A DNA stretch of 40,034 bases from CAYGEY01 sp964349065 (GCA_964349065.1 CAYGEY010000008.1:1-40034), one strand, 5' to 3'. Numbered from the stretch's first letter, positions 1 to 7,873 are shown. Notes: generated by a model from the letters alone, not told the origin. A program made the numbers and translations.

Positions 1-1069
1 CTACAGTATATTGACCTTCTTTAGTTATTTTCACACCTATAGTCCCGTTACGAAGGATGTTCCAAACGTCCTGTACTGTTACCGAAGAAACATAGTAACT
101 TGTTTCGGAAGTAAACAAGCTACTGATAATATCTGCATTTTTTTCACCAAACAAACCAACGAGAAACTTCCACACATTATCTGATGACACATCCGGAATA
201 GAAATGAATCCAGAAAAATTATTAGCGCCGAGCAAACTATTTGACATTTCCTTTGTGAGATAACCATTACCATTAATAAGTGCAATTAGTTCTTTTGGTA
301 AAATATTATTCAATCGCATTCGTAGTTTCCCATCTTGAAAAGAAATGCTACCAAAAAAATCTTTAAACGTACGTGCAATACTCTCTTCAGCTAAACGCTG
401 ATAGGGTAACATTAACCTCCCGGTACTGGTTTGAGGAAACGGAAGAGAGATACTTCCAACAGTTTGGAATCCAATAAGACCACTACCAAATTTTGAGTCA
501 TCAACGGCATTTGAAAGTTGCTCTGATTGCCCATCCAGTTCAAGATGAACAACAACTGCATCATTAGAAAAATAACACATATACTCAAAACAATCTTTCA
601 CCTGCATACCCAAAGATATCATTTCCTTTTCAAAAGTAACTTTTTCCTTTGGAGCAAATACAAGAATATACCCATCATTGTACAAAACAGCATACACAGG
701 GAGTCTCTGCATCTGCGTAATATGAGCCACTTTTTGTATCATCGGTAAGATACTAGTTCTCACCTCCGGATCCTGATCCAAAAAATGTGTCTTCTCAATA
801 TATTTTACAAATAGATCAGTATCTACATTTTCATTTGAAATTCTTACTACCATCTGCGCTCCGTATTCTTCAAAAAGTTTTAACGGATTCTCACGAAAAA
901 ATCGATATGCCATAAATGCCAAACCAACAACAGTAAGTACTAACAAGAAGGAACTACCAAATACTAATAATGCCTTTGAAGAAGTTACATGTTGTATCGA
1001 CAATGCTTTCTCGATTTTCTTCTCAATTTTCACCACCTTATTTGCCGGCTTTTTCTCTCCTTTTTTCAT
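1..1069 (-). CDS. Partial membrane-anchored protein, unknown family
   Basis: Open reading frame on the minus strand that starts at the ATG at 1067-1069 and runs off the left edge without a stop, so at least 356 residues are present and the C-terminus is missing. The N-terminus is lysine-rich (MKKGEKKPANKVVKIEKK), followed by one strong hydrophobic segment around residues 33-55, then a long soluble part. This is the pattern of a single-pass protein with a cytoplasmic basic tail and an external domain. No catalytic motif was recognised. It is followed 39 bases downstream of its start (on the upstream side) by the end of the GH18-like gene, and both run leftward, so they may be co-transcribed. 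The function is unknown; a DUF3352-like surface protein is only a thought. Confidence 0.8.
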   Translation of the reverse strand, partial: MKKGEKKPANKVVKIEKKIEKALSIQHVTSSKALLVFGSSFLLVLTVVGLAFMAYRFFRENPLKLFEEYGAQMVVRISNENVDTDLFVKYIEKTHFLDQDPEVRTSILPMIQKVAHITQMQRLPVYAVLYNDGYILVFAPKEKVTFEKEMISLGMQVKDCFEYMCYFSNDAVVVHLELDGQSEQLSNAVDDSKFGSGLIGFQTVGSISLPFPQTSTGRLMLPYQRLAEESIARTFKDFFGSISFQDGKLRMRLNNILPKELIALINGNGYLTKEMSNSLLGANNFSGFISIPDVSSDNVWKFLVGLFGEKNADIISSLFTSETSYYVSSVTVQDVWNILRNGTIGVKITKEGQYTV

Positions 1070-1108
1070 AGCATTTTAAACATGTATACTCAAAAAATGT
1101 ATACATAC

Positions 1109-2155
1109 CTAGTTGATAGTCAAGCGCTCATCAAACGTTTTCCCTAGCCAAAATTTGAAATACTCCTCCCACTCACTTTTGGAAGTTTCCCAGTACGCAT
1201 AAATTGCAATATGCGGCATGTGGTCAAGATCTAGATTTTTAGTCGCCGCAATCATACCAAGGAGGCTCGAATGCATGTTCTCAGCATCAGGATGAAACTT
1301 CTTTCCTGGCTTATCGTATGTCGGAATTCCAATAAACACAGTATGATCTTTATCCCCAACCAAAGCCCTCGCCAAACTCTCAACATACATCGCGTAATAA
1401 TGTGGTTTAGTAAATCCTGAATCATAACTCATGATCACAATTTGATCCACTTTTTGCAAAACCTTTTGGAAAAAATTGAGATCCCACATGGTTATATCAG
1501 GTGAGTACAATTTCACCAAAAGCCGTCCGAAAGAAAATGGTTCAACATCATCTGCCGATACAGAAAGAATCTTCTTCTGTCCATGAACAAGGGTTTCCAA
1601 TTCATCGAGCAAAGATAAAAACTCCGTATCATTATTAAGTATAGGCTCAATATTAAGGTGCACCCCATCAAACCCTTGTTTCAATATTTCATTAACACTA
1701 TTTTTCATTTTTTCAATAGTCACACTGTTAAGCTCCAGTGGCCCTCCCCAATTTTTTCGCACTTGTCCAAGCCATGCCTGAATATGCAACTCTGGATAAG
1801 AATTTTTCAGAGTTGAGATAAAATACTTCGCATGCGGATACAAACTTGCTGGCAAACTTCCATCCTCGGCAAACGGACCACTATGAACAAATATATCGGT
1901 AATATTTGCTTCCTCAAGCAATGTTGCTAATTGAGCAACTTTCGCCACATCAACCTTCTCTCCAACCCATTTATGCTCGAGATACACTGCATTTGTTTTT
2001 GAAATTGGCGAGTTTGGCATCACCATCGGTTGCTCAAAATACGCTTTTGAAGCCACTTCCAAATAATACACTACCAACAATGATAAAGTGAGGATCATGA
2101 AGATCATCCCAAGCCCACCCCAAAATACAAATTTTCCTACCTTAAAAATACTCAT
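1109..2155 (-). CDS. Membrane-anchored GH18-like TIM-barrel protein
   Basis: The 348-residue protein has one N-terminal membrane segment (about residues 10-32) and a probable external domain. Residues 163-170 read DGVHLNIE, which lines up with the glycoside hydrolase family 18 strand-4 motif DGxDxDxE. The first Asp and the final Glu (E170, the usual proton donor) are kept, while the two middle acids are His and Asn. IVIMSYD further on matches the GH18 M-x-Y-D strand-6 motif, and IAIYAYWETS resembles the late barrel strand with the conserved Trp. It may cleave or bind a sugar polymer of the envelope. Because the acid just before the donor is changed, it could be a weak enzyme or only a binder. 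It ends with TAG, and trpS lies immediately upstream (9 bases). Confidence 0.75.
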   Translation of the reverse strand: MSIFKVGKFVFWGGLGMIFMILTLSLLVVYYLEVASKAYFEQPMVMPNSPISKTNAVYLEHKWVGEKVDVAKVAQLATLLEEANITDIFVHSGPFAEDGSLPASLYPHAKYFISTLKNSYPELHIQAWLGQVRKNWGGPLELNSVTIEKMKNSVNEILKQGFDGVHLNIEPILNNDTEFLSLLDELETLVHGQKKILSVSADDVEPFSFGRLLVKLYSPDITMWDLNFFQKVLQKVDQIVIMSYDSGFTKPHYYAMYVESLARALVGDKDHTVFIGIPTYDKPGKKFHPDAENMHSSLLGMIAATKNLDLDHMPHIAIYAYWETSKSEWEEYFKFWLGKTFDERLTIN

Positions 2156-2163
2156 ACAGAATA

Positions 2164-3168
2164 TTAAAGTTCAAGACCAACTATTTTCCTAACTCGTTTC
2201 ATTTTTTCCGATGCGTATTCTCGTGCTTTTTCTCCACCTTCGACCATGACTTTTTTGAGATACTCACGATCCTGCATGAGGGACTCATATTTTTCTCGCA
2301 TCGGAGCGATGTGAGTGTTTAACTTTTCAAACAATATATTTTTTGCCTCTCCCCATCCCATTCCACCTGCGCAGTATTTCTGAGCAAGAGCATTTTTTTC
2401 TTCTTCGTTAGAAACATAGGAATACAGTGTATAAATAACATCACCTTCAGTTTCCTTTGGCTCTTCAATTCCCTGCGACGAAGTGGGGATCTTCATAATC
2501 AACTTTTTTAACTCATCTTCTTTTGCAAAAAGCGGGATCGTATTTCCATAACTTTTACTCATTTTTCGACCATCCAAACCGACTATGGTTTGAGCCTCTA
2601 TTTTAACTAATGCACCAGGAAGTTTCATCTCATCAGTATTATAAGTACTGTTAAAATGTTGAGCAATATCTCTAGTCATTTCTAAATGTTGAAGTTGATC
2701 CTTACCCACTGGAACAGAATCAGGGTCAAACAATAAAATATCCGAAGCCATCAATATCGGATAATTGAATAGGCCCATATTCACACCGGTATCAGGAGAT
2801 AATCCTTTTGCTTCATTCTCATCAAGCTTTGCTTTATACGAATGTGCTCTATTCATCAATCCCTTCTCTGTAAAGTTCATTAAAATATTACACAGCTCAA
2901 ATGTCTCTGGAACATCCGATTGACGATATACCAATATTTTTTTTGGATCTAAGCCACAAGCAAGATAAACGGCAACAATCTGATATGTATATTCAGAAAT
3001 CAATGAAGAATCCTTTAAGCTATTGAGCGAATGTATATCAGCAATAAATAATTGGGAAACTTCATATCCTGATATTTCTGTAAGAGCTGGCTGTATATAC
3101 CCAAAATAATTCCCCAAATGCACGATCCCTGTCGGCTTAATCCCTGATAAAAGTTTTTTCTTGTTCAT
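2164..3168 (-). CDS. trpS: Tryptophanyl-tRNA synthetase
   Basis: Class I aminoacyl-tRNA synthetase that charges tRNA-Trp in the cytoplasm. The 334-residue length is normal for the bacterial enzyme. The first signature appears as H17-L-G-N20 after the SGIKPTG loop, and the second as K202-M-S-K-S206 within GRKMSKSYGN. The internal DxxPVGKDQLQHLE segment typical of TrpRS is also present. The start ATG is followed by a lysine-rich stretch, and no Shine-Dalgarno sequence precedes it. It is divergent from the VTT-domain gene, with 68 bases between the starts, and is probably in one leftward unit with the GH18-like gene. Confidence 0.97.
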   Translation of the reverse strand: MNKKKLLSGIKPTGIVHLGNYFGYIQPALTEISGYEVSQLFIADIHSLNSLKDSSLISEYTYQIVAVYLACGLDPKKILVYRQSDVPETFELCNILMNFTEKGLMNRAHSYKAKLDENEAKGLSPDTGVNMGLFNYPILMASDILLFDPDSVPVGKDQLQHLEMTRDIAQHFNSTYNTDEMKLPGALVKIEAQTIVGLDGRKMSKSYGNTIPLFAKEDELKKLIMKIPTSSQGIEEPKETEGDVIYTLYSYVSNEEEKNALAQKYCAGGMGWGEAKNILFEKLNTHIAPMREKYESLMQDREYLKKVMVEGGEKAREYASEKMKRVRKIVGLEL

Positions 3169-3236
3169 GACAATTTATAATATAAAGTTCCAATAGACAA
3201 AATATACCAGAGAGAATAATTTTCACCATATTTTCT

Positions 3237-3947
3237 ATGCACTCCTTCAAAAACTATGTTCAGACACATTTTATCAAAATTCTCGCCATTATTTTTTGGG
3301 TTCTTTTCGCATCAAGTTTTGTTTTTTATCAAAGTTGGTCGGGCTTAAGTTACATCGACATGGCGAAAAATCTCCTTCAATTTATCCAACATTCGCCATT
3401 TGGTATTCTACTTTTACTCATCGTGTATTCTTTAAGACCGCTCCTCTTTTTCCCGGTTACTATCATGCGAGTTATCCTCGGAGCATTATTCGGATTTTGG
3501 CCCGCATTTTTTCTTGTTATCATAGCAGAAAATTTATCAGCATCCGTTGCCTATGGCCTTGGAAGATTTTTTGGTGAAGGACTTATCCCTCTCGATGGAA
3601 AAGGCTTTCTTTCGAAATGGAAGACACGCATTCATAAAAATAGTTTCACGTCCGTATTTTTTTTAGAGCTGACGTTTTTGCATTTTGACGTCGTGCATTA
3701 TTTCTGCGGAATCATGCACACGAAATACATTCCGTTTTTGATGGGAAGTTTTTTAGGGATACTCCCTGGTATGCTAGGATTCCTCAGTTTTGGAGCAAGT
3801 ATTGAAAATCTGGAAACACTGGACATGACAAAAATCCATATAAAGCCGGAGATGGCCATGATTGGATTCGGGTTTATCGGAATTGGGATTATGTTGTCAG
3901 TGTGGTTTCATTTGAGGAGCAAGAGGGAGGAAAAAATTACTTCCTAA
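3237..3947 (+). CDS. VTT-domain (TVP38/TMEM64/DedA-like) membrane protein
   Basis: A 236-residue polytopic inner-membrane protein with about five or six hydrophobic segments. The central part, with RPLLFFPVTIMRVILGALFG and then VAYGLGRFFG, carries the proline-rich re-entrant and G-x-x-x-G features of the VTT (SNARE-associated Golgi, DedA/TVP38) family. Members are linked to phospholipid handling across membranes; the substrate here cannot be told from sequence. It is a single gene, divergent from trpS. Its 3' end overlaps the stop of the convergent lipoprotein gene by 11 bases. Confidence 0.85.
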   Translation: MHSFKNYVQTHFIKILAIIFWVLFASSFVFYQSWSGLSYIDMAKNLLQFIQHSPFGILLLLIVYSLRPLLFFPVTIMRVILGALFGFWPAFFLVIIAENLSASVAYGLGRFFGEGLIPLDGKGFLSKWKTRIHKNSFTSVFFLELTFLHFDVVHYFCGIMHTKYIPFLMGSFLGILPGMLGFLSFGASIENLETLDMTKIHIKPEMAMIGFGFIGIGIMLSVWFHLRSKREEKITS

Positions 3948-4335
3948 ACCCAGCCAATTCTTCTTTTGAAATTGCTTTTCCTGCAAATATTGCTACAGGT
4001 GCATTGTTCGTAATATCAACCACAACAGTCGCATCATCATTGATAGAGTACATCCATGATTCATCACCTTTTTGTGATACACTTGCATCATCATTGGCCA
4101 CAACCTTTTTCACAAACATGAGATCCGCAAAATACGCATCAACTTTTGTCATGCTATCTTTTTCACCAACTTTGATGAGATCTTTCACTGCCGCCATCTT
4201 ATCCTCCTTCGGCAAAAGCATCATACTATCTCCTTGCGCACCGGCCTTACCGGAACTATTTATATTTCCTCCACATGAAGCGAGAAGCAAAGAAGCTGAC
4301 AAAACTATTGAAACGAGCGCGAATGTTTTTTTCAT
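3937..4335 (-). CDS. Small predicted lipoprotein
   Basis: The 132-residue protein begins MKKTFALVSIVLSASLLLAS followed by Cys21, a clear signal peptide with an L-A-S-C lipobox, so the mature protein should be lipid-anchored outside the membrane. A further upstream in-frame ATG (4365) exists, but the ATG at 4335 puts the signal peptide at the normal place and is preferred. The mature part is acidic and alanine/aspartate-rich, with no recognised domain. A C-terminal stretch (VVVDITNNAPVAIFAGK) looks like beta structure. It converges with the VTT gene, and the last 11 bases overlap. The function is unknown. Confidence 0.82.
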   Translation of the reverse strand: MKKTFALVSIVLSASLLLASCGGNINSSGKAGAQGDSMMLLPKEDKMAAVKDLIKVGEKDSMTKVDAYFADLMFVKKVVANDDASVSQKGDESWMYSINDDATVVVDITNNAPVAIFAGKAISKEELAGFRK

Positions 4336-4415
4336 AAAGTGGAAAGTAAATGAATCTATTTTCAAACTAATTTTAGCCTAGATAGAATTTGAGTCAAAAA
4401 GAAAAACAAGAGGGG

Positions 4416-4444
4416 TTGACACTCTTCACTTTAAGTTCCATATT
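4416..4444 (+). promoter_or_regulatory. Sigma70-type promoter for the 4460 ORF
   Basis: TTGACA at 4416-4421 and CATATT at 4439-4444 are separated by 17 bases. Expected transcription start is near 4451, only about nine bases before the ATG, so the message would be nearly leaderless. Confidence 0.5.
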
Positions 4445-4459
4445 AAATTAAATACAGAA

Positions 4460-4669
4460 ATGAAAGGAATATTTGGTATGCTTTATAAAGATTTACTTAC
4501 AACAATAGAAAATCTTTTCAAACAAAAGAAAGAGGCAACAAACAACATATCAATTGAAAGAAAGAAGATAAAAGAAATTGATAAAAAACTAAAATTACTT
4601 TCTGAAAAAAAGTCAAAAGCTGACAAAATTCCGTGGGGTTCAATTCCCTATGATAACAGATTGATTTAG
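4460..4669 (+). CDS. Small coiled-coil protein, unknown
   Basis: A 69-residue ORF with a well-placed promoter just upstream and a hairpin with a T-run downstream, which supports it being real. The middle part (about residues 17-55) is rich in Lys, Glu, Ile and Leu with heptad-like spacing and should form one long helix or coiled coil. The tail (IPWGSIPYDNRLI) is different in character. No family was recognised. It sits between the lipoprotein and the convergent fic gene. It is short and lysine-rich in an AT-rich region, so a chance ORF is not excluded. Confidence 0.5.
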   Translation: MKGIFGMLYKDLLTTIENLFKQKKEATNNISIERKKIKEIDKKLKLLSEKKSKADKIPWGSIPYDNRLI

Positions 4670-4704
4670 CTATCAATTTCAAACAGACAAAAGTTAGGCC
4701 TCCC

Positions 4705-4762
4705 AGGTCTATTCAAACTAAGACCTACTTGTAATTTATTTTCAAGAGGTCTTTTATTTTTA
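4705..4762 (+). terminator. Terminator with an alternative hairpin
   Basis: AAGACCT (4720-4726) can pair with AGGTCTT (4747-4753), followed by TTTATTTTT, which is an intrinsic terminator for the 4460 ORF. The same AGACCT can instead pair with AGGTCT at 4705-4710, giving a competing fold. It lies in the 3' flank of the convergent fic gene. Confidence 0.5.
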
Positions 4763-4764
4763 TC

Positions 4765-5637
4765 TCACTCACCTATCTTCCATACCCCCTTCTCCAAAAA
4801 AGCCTCAATAGTCTGCCTCCCAGCCTTATTAATCAAATTAGAATGTGAGAGCTTATTTTTCTTCGCATATTCAATTAGAGTCATTATCTTCTTCCCCTCC
4901 AAATACGCCAATCGCTTATGATAACTATTGGTCAATGCCTTACCTACTATCTCTTCCATAATCCCAGTTTCACCCTTCTGATCAAATTCATGAAATGCAT
5001 CATAATATTTTCTCCTATCAATGAACTTTATATTGATTGGTACAAATCCTTCTCGAATAAGCAAATAATTATTAATCACTCTTCCGATACGACCGTTACC
5101 ATCAACAAATGGATGTGCATGTTCAAAGGTTAAATGTAGCCTTGCAATTCGTTTCACAATATTTTCATGGCTTAATGCATTATATTCGATAAACATTTTT
5201 TCAAGCCTCTCAATAACCTCATGTGGACTTGGAGCAATATGATTACCCACACGAACATATTCTTGATTATGACGAAATCTCCCCGCAACATCATCACGAA
5301 TATTAGAAATCAACATTTTATGAAGTGATAAAATAACATCCAAGGTCAACTCTTGTTCTTTCGCGCGCATATCTACATATGCCACCACCCTAGCCAAATT
5401 TTTTGCTTCGAAAATTTCTCTCTGTGAAATAAATCGATCCAGATCAATTTGCAAAAGTATCTTTTCCGTTTCCTCAAGACTCAAAGTACTATTCTCAATC
5501 GCATTTGAGTTATATACTTGTTCTGCTATTTCAGTTTCTAAAATAAGTTGAATAAGAGCATCCTTGCCCTGTATTGATTTGTAGTATCTCTCTCGAAGAT
5601 CATGTACCCTCTTCACTATTTTTAATATTTTTGGCAT
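4765..5637 (-). CDS. Fic-domain protein with C-terminal helix-turn-helix-like part
   Basis: A 290-residue Fic/DOC family protein, an enzyme class that usually transfers AMP from ATP to a hydroxyl side chain of a target protein. The core motif HPFVDGNGRIGR is complete, with catalytic His at residue 175. The N-terminal inhibitory helix motif (S/T)xxxE(G/N) is present as S44-NAI-E48-N49, so this is a class II, self-inhibited Fic. Residues after about 245 (LIEYAKKNKLSHSNLINKAG) look like a winged helix-turn-helix, as in many Fic regulators that bind their own promoter. The promoter carries two matching inverted repeats (see the operator entries). The predicted transcription start falls on or next to the ATG, so the message is likely leaderless. 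It ends with TGA, a stop codon rarely used in this window. The target is unknown. Confidence 0.93.
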   Translation of the reverse strand: MPKILKIVKRVHDLRERYYKSIQGKDALIQLILETEIAEQVYNSNAIENSTLSLEETEKILLQIDLDRFISQREIFEAKNLARVVAYVDMRAKEQELTLDVILSLHKMLISNIRDDVAGRFRHNQEYVRVGNHIAPSPHEVIERLEKMFIEYNALSHENIVKRIARLHLTFEHAHPFVDGNGRIGRVINNYLLIREGFVPINIKFIDRRKYYDAFHEFDQKGETGIMEEIVGKALTNSYHKRLAYLEGKKIMTLIEYAKKNKLSHSNLINKAGRQTIEAFLEKGVWKIGE

Positions 5638-5643
5638 GAACTT

Positions 5644-5671
5644 ATTATAATTATTTTCACGTTTTTTGCAA
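5644..5671 (-). promoter_or_regulatory. Promoter of the fic gene
   Basis: On the minus strand TTGCAA (5666-5671) and TATAAT (5644-5649) are separated by 16 bases. The start point would be at about 5637-5638, the first base of the fic ATG. The -35 element lies inside the gap of the first inverted repeat. Confidence 0.6.
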
Positions 5672-5685
5672 CAAAATCGTGAAAA
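5654..5685. promoter_or_regulatory. Inverted repeat 1, candidate fic operator
   Basis: TTTTCACG (5654-5661) and CGTGAAAA (5678-5685) are separated by 16 bases and flank the -35 element of the fic promoter. Any protein bound here would block RNA polymerase. The gap ends in AAAAT, as in repeat 2. Confidence 0.6.
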
Positions 5686-5704
5686 TATTCAAAAATAACT
5701 ATAA

Positions 5705-5736
5705 TTTTCACGATTATCTCTCTAAAATCGTGAAAA
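5705..5736. promoter_or_regulatory. Inverted repeat 2, candidate fic operator
   Basis: The same arms, TTTTCACG (5705-5712) and CGTGAAAA (5729-5736), are again separated by exactly 16 bases, and lie 51 bases from repeat 1. It sits between the tRNA-Ser 3' end and repeat 1. Identical arms and spacing at two sites point to a dimeric DNA-binding protein. Confidence 0.6.
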
Positions 5737-5742
5737 AAATTC

Positions 5743-5833
5743 TGGCGGAAGGGGAGGGATTCGAACCCTCGCTGGGATTTCTCCCACTACAGGTTTAGCA
5801 AACCCGCCTCTTCAGCCACTTGAGTACCCTTCC
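5743..5833 (-). tRNA. tRNA-Ser (GCT anticodon)
   Basis: On the minus strand the gene reads GGAAGGG (acceptor) to CCCTTCC, then G and an encoded CCA. The anticodon loop holds GCT, which reads AGC/AGT serine codons. There is a long variable arm, as expected for serine, and the T arm carries GGTTCGAATCC. Length is 91 bases. It lies between the fic operators and the 6037 lipoprotein. The 5834-6036 gap beyond it holds only the lipoprotein promoter and small AT-rich stems. Confidence 0.96.
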
Positions 5834-5975
5834 GTACCTAATAGTGTTTGCTACCTTACAATTTGTAAGCACGGAGATTATAGAAGTGCAAAGAAGAAAA
5901 AGAAAGTATTTTTTTAAAATGAATTATTGTAATTATATCTTATAATATAATTAAAACAACGCAACTATTCATTCT

Positions 5976-6004
5976 TTGCAATATGCGTGATTATCCGCTA
6001 GGAT
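5976..6004 (+). promoter_or_regulatory. Promoter of the two-repeat lipoprotein gene
   Basis: TTGCAA (5976-5981) and TAGGAT (5999-6004) are separated by 17 bases. The predicted start near 6011 leaves a leader of about 26 bases with no Shine-Dalgarno sequence. A small TATCC/GGATA stem overlaps the -10. Confidence 0.45.
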
Positions 6005-6036
6005 AGCTTCGAATATATCATTACTATGTACTTACT

Positions 6037-6765
6037 ATGAAAAAACAAATTGCAGTAGTAGCAATACTCGCTACTTCAGGTCTATTTCTTGCCTCTTGTA
6101 CTAACACAATTAATTCAACAACTACCTCAACCGGTACAACCGCAACTGAAGTGAAAAAAGATATGCTTACTCTTTCAAAAACAACTTATTCAAGTAACGA
6201 AGATGTCATGATTGACTATGCTGTTGAAAAGCTTTCACAAAATGCGTGGATTGGTATCATCCCATCTGACACAGCTCACGGAAGCGAGTCTACCAACGAT
6301 CAATATGACATTGCCTATCAATATTTAAGCGGCTCTACATCAGGTACAAAAACATTTACTGCTCCGGCAAAACCGGGAAAATATGATTTCCGTTTAAGCG
6401 ACGCGGGTAAAGAACTTTTCTCTGTTTCTTTCACTGTTGAGGCAGGAGTAGGAGCCGATATCAAACCGGCAGTCACTCTTACTAAAACAAAGTATAAAGC
6501 AGGTGAAGCATTGGCGGGTCAATTTATGGCTCCTTCTACACTTACAAAAAACGCATGGATAGGAGTAATCCCTTCTAAAGTCGCTCATGGAACTTCTAAA
6601 GAAAACGATGCGAATGATCTTTCATACCAATATATTTCAGGAAAAACTCAAGGTAAACTTGAACTTATGGCGCCAAGTGAAAAAGGGTCATATGACCTTA
6701 GAATGAGTGAAAGCGAATCAGCCGGAGGAGAAGAGGTTGCCACAATGACATTTACAGTTGAATAA
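6037..6765 (+). CDS. Lipoprotein with two tandem Ig-like repeats
   Basis: A 242-residue protein with signal peptide MKKQIAVVAILATSGLFLAS and lipobox Cys21, followed by a Ser/Thr-rich linker. The rest is two copies of a domain of about 95 residues (roughly 43-136 and 146-242). Both contain NAWIG(I/V)IPS, then AHG, a Y-QY-SG segment, an AP/PS-KG-YD-R turn, and end in FTVE. The repeats are clearly diverged from each other, so the duplication is old. The spacing of beta-strand-like segments fits an Ig-like or carbohydrate-binding fold, although no named family was recognised. It is probably exposed on the outer face of the membrane. It has its own promoter and terminator, so it is a single-gene unit. 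Confidence 0.9.
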   Translation: MKKQIAVVAILATSGLFLASCTNTINSTTTSTGTTATEVKKDMLTLSKTTYSSNEDVMIDYAVEKLSQNAWIGIIPSDTAHGSESTNDQYDIAYQYLSGSTSGTKTFTAPAKPGKYDFRLSDAGKELFSVSFTVEAGVGADIKPAVTLTKTKYKAGEALAGQFMAPSTLTKNAWIGVIPSKVAHGTSKENDANDLSYQYISGKTQGKLELMAPSEKGSYDLRMSESESAGGEEVATMTFTVE

Positions 6766-6782
6766 ATAGAACTGAATAAAAC

Positions 6783-6816
6783 AGCTCTCATCTGAAAAAA
6801 TGAGGGCTTTTTATTT
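6783..6816 (+). terminator. Intrinsic terminator
   Basis: AGCTCTCAT (6783-6791) pairs with ATGAGGGCT (6800-6808) with one G-U pair and an eight-base loop, followed by TTTTATTTT. It ends the lipoprotein transcript. Confidence 0.85.
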
Positions 6817-6881
6817 TATGCAATTAAATATTGCTGAGTCTTTTAAGCGATTTATACTTTGGTTATTATCACCGCCTCATT

Positions 6882-7265
6882 ATGCAAAAATCACTATCTC
6901 AACTCCTAGAATTCCACCTGGCTTTTCAAAGACACATAGAATTATCCCCTACAAATGATGTTAGAACTGAAGTCAAAGAAGAAAGAAAAATGCTCATCAC
7001 AGAAGAGACAAAAGAATTGATTGAAGCAATAGACAGTGGAGATATAAAGGATATATCCAAAGAAATGTGTGACGTGTTATATGCTGTACTTGGGACAGCA
7101 GTAGCTTTTGGATTGCAAGACAAACTCATGGATGTGTTTGACGCAGTTCATGAAAGTAATATGTCCAAATTGGACAGAGATGGTAACCCACTGATCCGAG
7201 AAGATGGAAAAATCTTAAAATCAGAATTATACAAAAAACCTGAATTAGAAATACTTTTTCAGTAA
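6882..7265 (+). CDS. MazG-like nucleotide pyrophosphohydrolase
   Basis: A 127-residue protein if started at the ATG at 6882 (MQKSLSQLLEFHLAFQ). An upstream in-frame start at 6831 overlaps the terminator region and is less likely. The helix with EERKMLITEETKELIEAI followed by KEMCDVLYAVLG gives the EExxE...ExxD magnesium-binding pattern of the all-alpha NTP pyrophosphatase (MazG/PRA-PH/dUTPase-like) group. These enzymes hydrolyse nucleoside triphosphates to the monophosphate and pyrophosphate, often as house-cleaning. The tail ends LDRDGNPLIREDGKILKS, as in phosphoribosyl-ATP-pyrophosphohydrolase-like proteins. The exact substrate cannot be told. It converges with the 7316 membrane protein. 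Confidence 0.85.
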   Translation: MQKSLSQLLEFHLAFQRHIELSPTNDVRTEVKEERKMLITEETKELIEAIDSGDIKDISKEMCDVLYAVLGTAVAFGLQDKLMDVFDAVHESNMSKLDRDGNPLIREDGKILKSELYKKPELEILFQ

Positions 7266-7315
7266 AATTTAAAAAGCCCCCTCATCGGCAGGCTTCTTAA
7301 AATGAACAATTTGCT

Positions 7316-7702
7316 TTATTTCGTAATTGTCTTCCAAATTCCTGTAAGAGCAATCAACCCTCCTGCTGCCATTGATAACCAAAAACCAGTTTCTATTTTA
7401 ATCAATTCTGCCGCCGCTTCACCTACATTCGCCGCACTCGGCATATTGAGATATACAACACCAACAAACAAAAGTCCAAGGATAATAGACACAATGCCCC
7501 AAGCCATGTTTGATTTCATAAATCCGATAATGGCCATAATTGCAGTAATCACTCCAAATCCAACGAGAATTTTCCCTGTTGAAACTGAAAACGGAACAAG
7601 TGTCATTTCACCAACTGTGTACCAAGGTAAAAATGCAGTAACAATTCCGAAGAAACTTGCTAACAAGAGAGCACCTGAAGACATCTGTTTTGAAGAATCC
7701 AT
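7316..7702 (-). CDS. Small four-helix membrane protein, unknown
   Basis: A 128-residue protein with four hydrophobic segments (about residues 10-27, 41-60, 65-85 and 105-123) and short loops. A conserved-looking FLPWYTV motif follows the first helix. No family was recognised. It is a single leftward gene ending 50 bases from the convergent MazG-like gene. A weak AAGCC/GGCTT stem lies between them. The 7703-7873 gap upstream holds no feature I can support. Confidence 0.78.
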   Translation of the reverse strand: MDSSKQMSSGALLLASFFGIVTAFLPWYTVGEMTLVPFSVSTGKILVGFGVITAIMAIIGFMKSNMAWGIVSIILGLLFVGVVYLNMPSAANVGEAAAELIKIETGFWLSMAAGGLIALTGIWKTITK

Positions 7703-7873
7703 AAAAAAGGAAAATAAGATAAATTATACCCATAGTACATAACTATAAGACAATATCAAGAATATTACACTTTCACCCCATTCTCCCGTAAATATTGTAT
7801 CAATCTATTTACGGGTAATGCTGCCTTAAAGAGGATGATGCACATGGTATGATTTGTTATAGCTACTAAGAAT

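Noticed and set aside
3902..4381. A 159-residue plus-strand ORF
   Set aside because: It covers the lipoprotein gene antisense, while the lipoprotein has a clear signal peptide and lipobox.
7302..7742. A 146-residue plus-strand ORF
   Set aside because: It lies over the minus-strand membrane protein, whose hydrophobic pattern and lengths are more credible.
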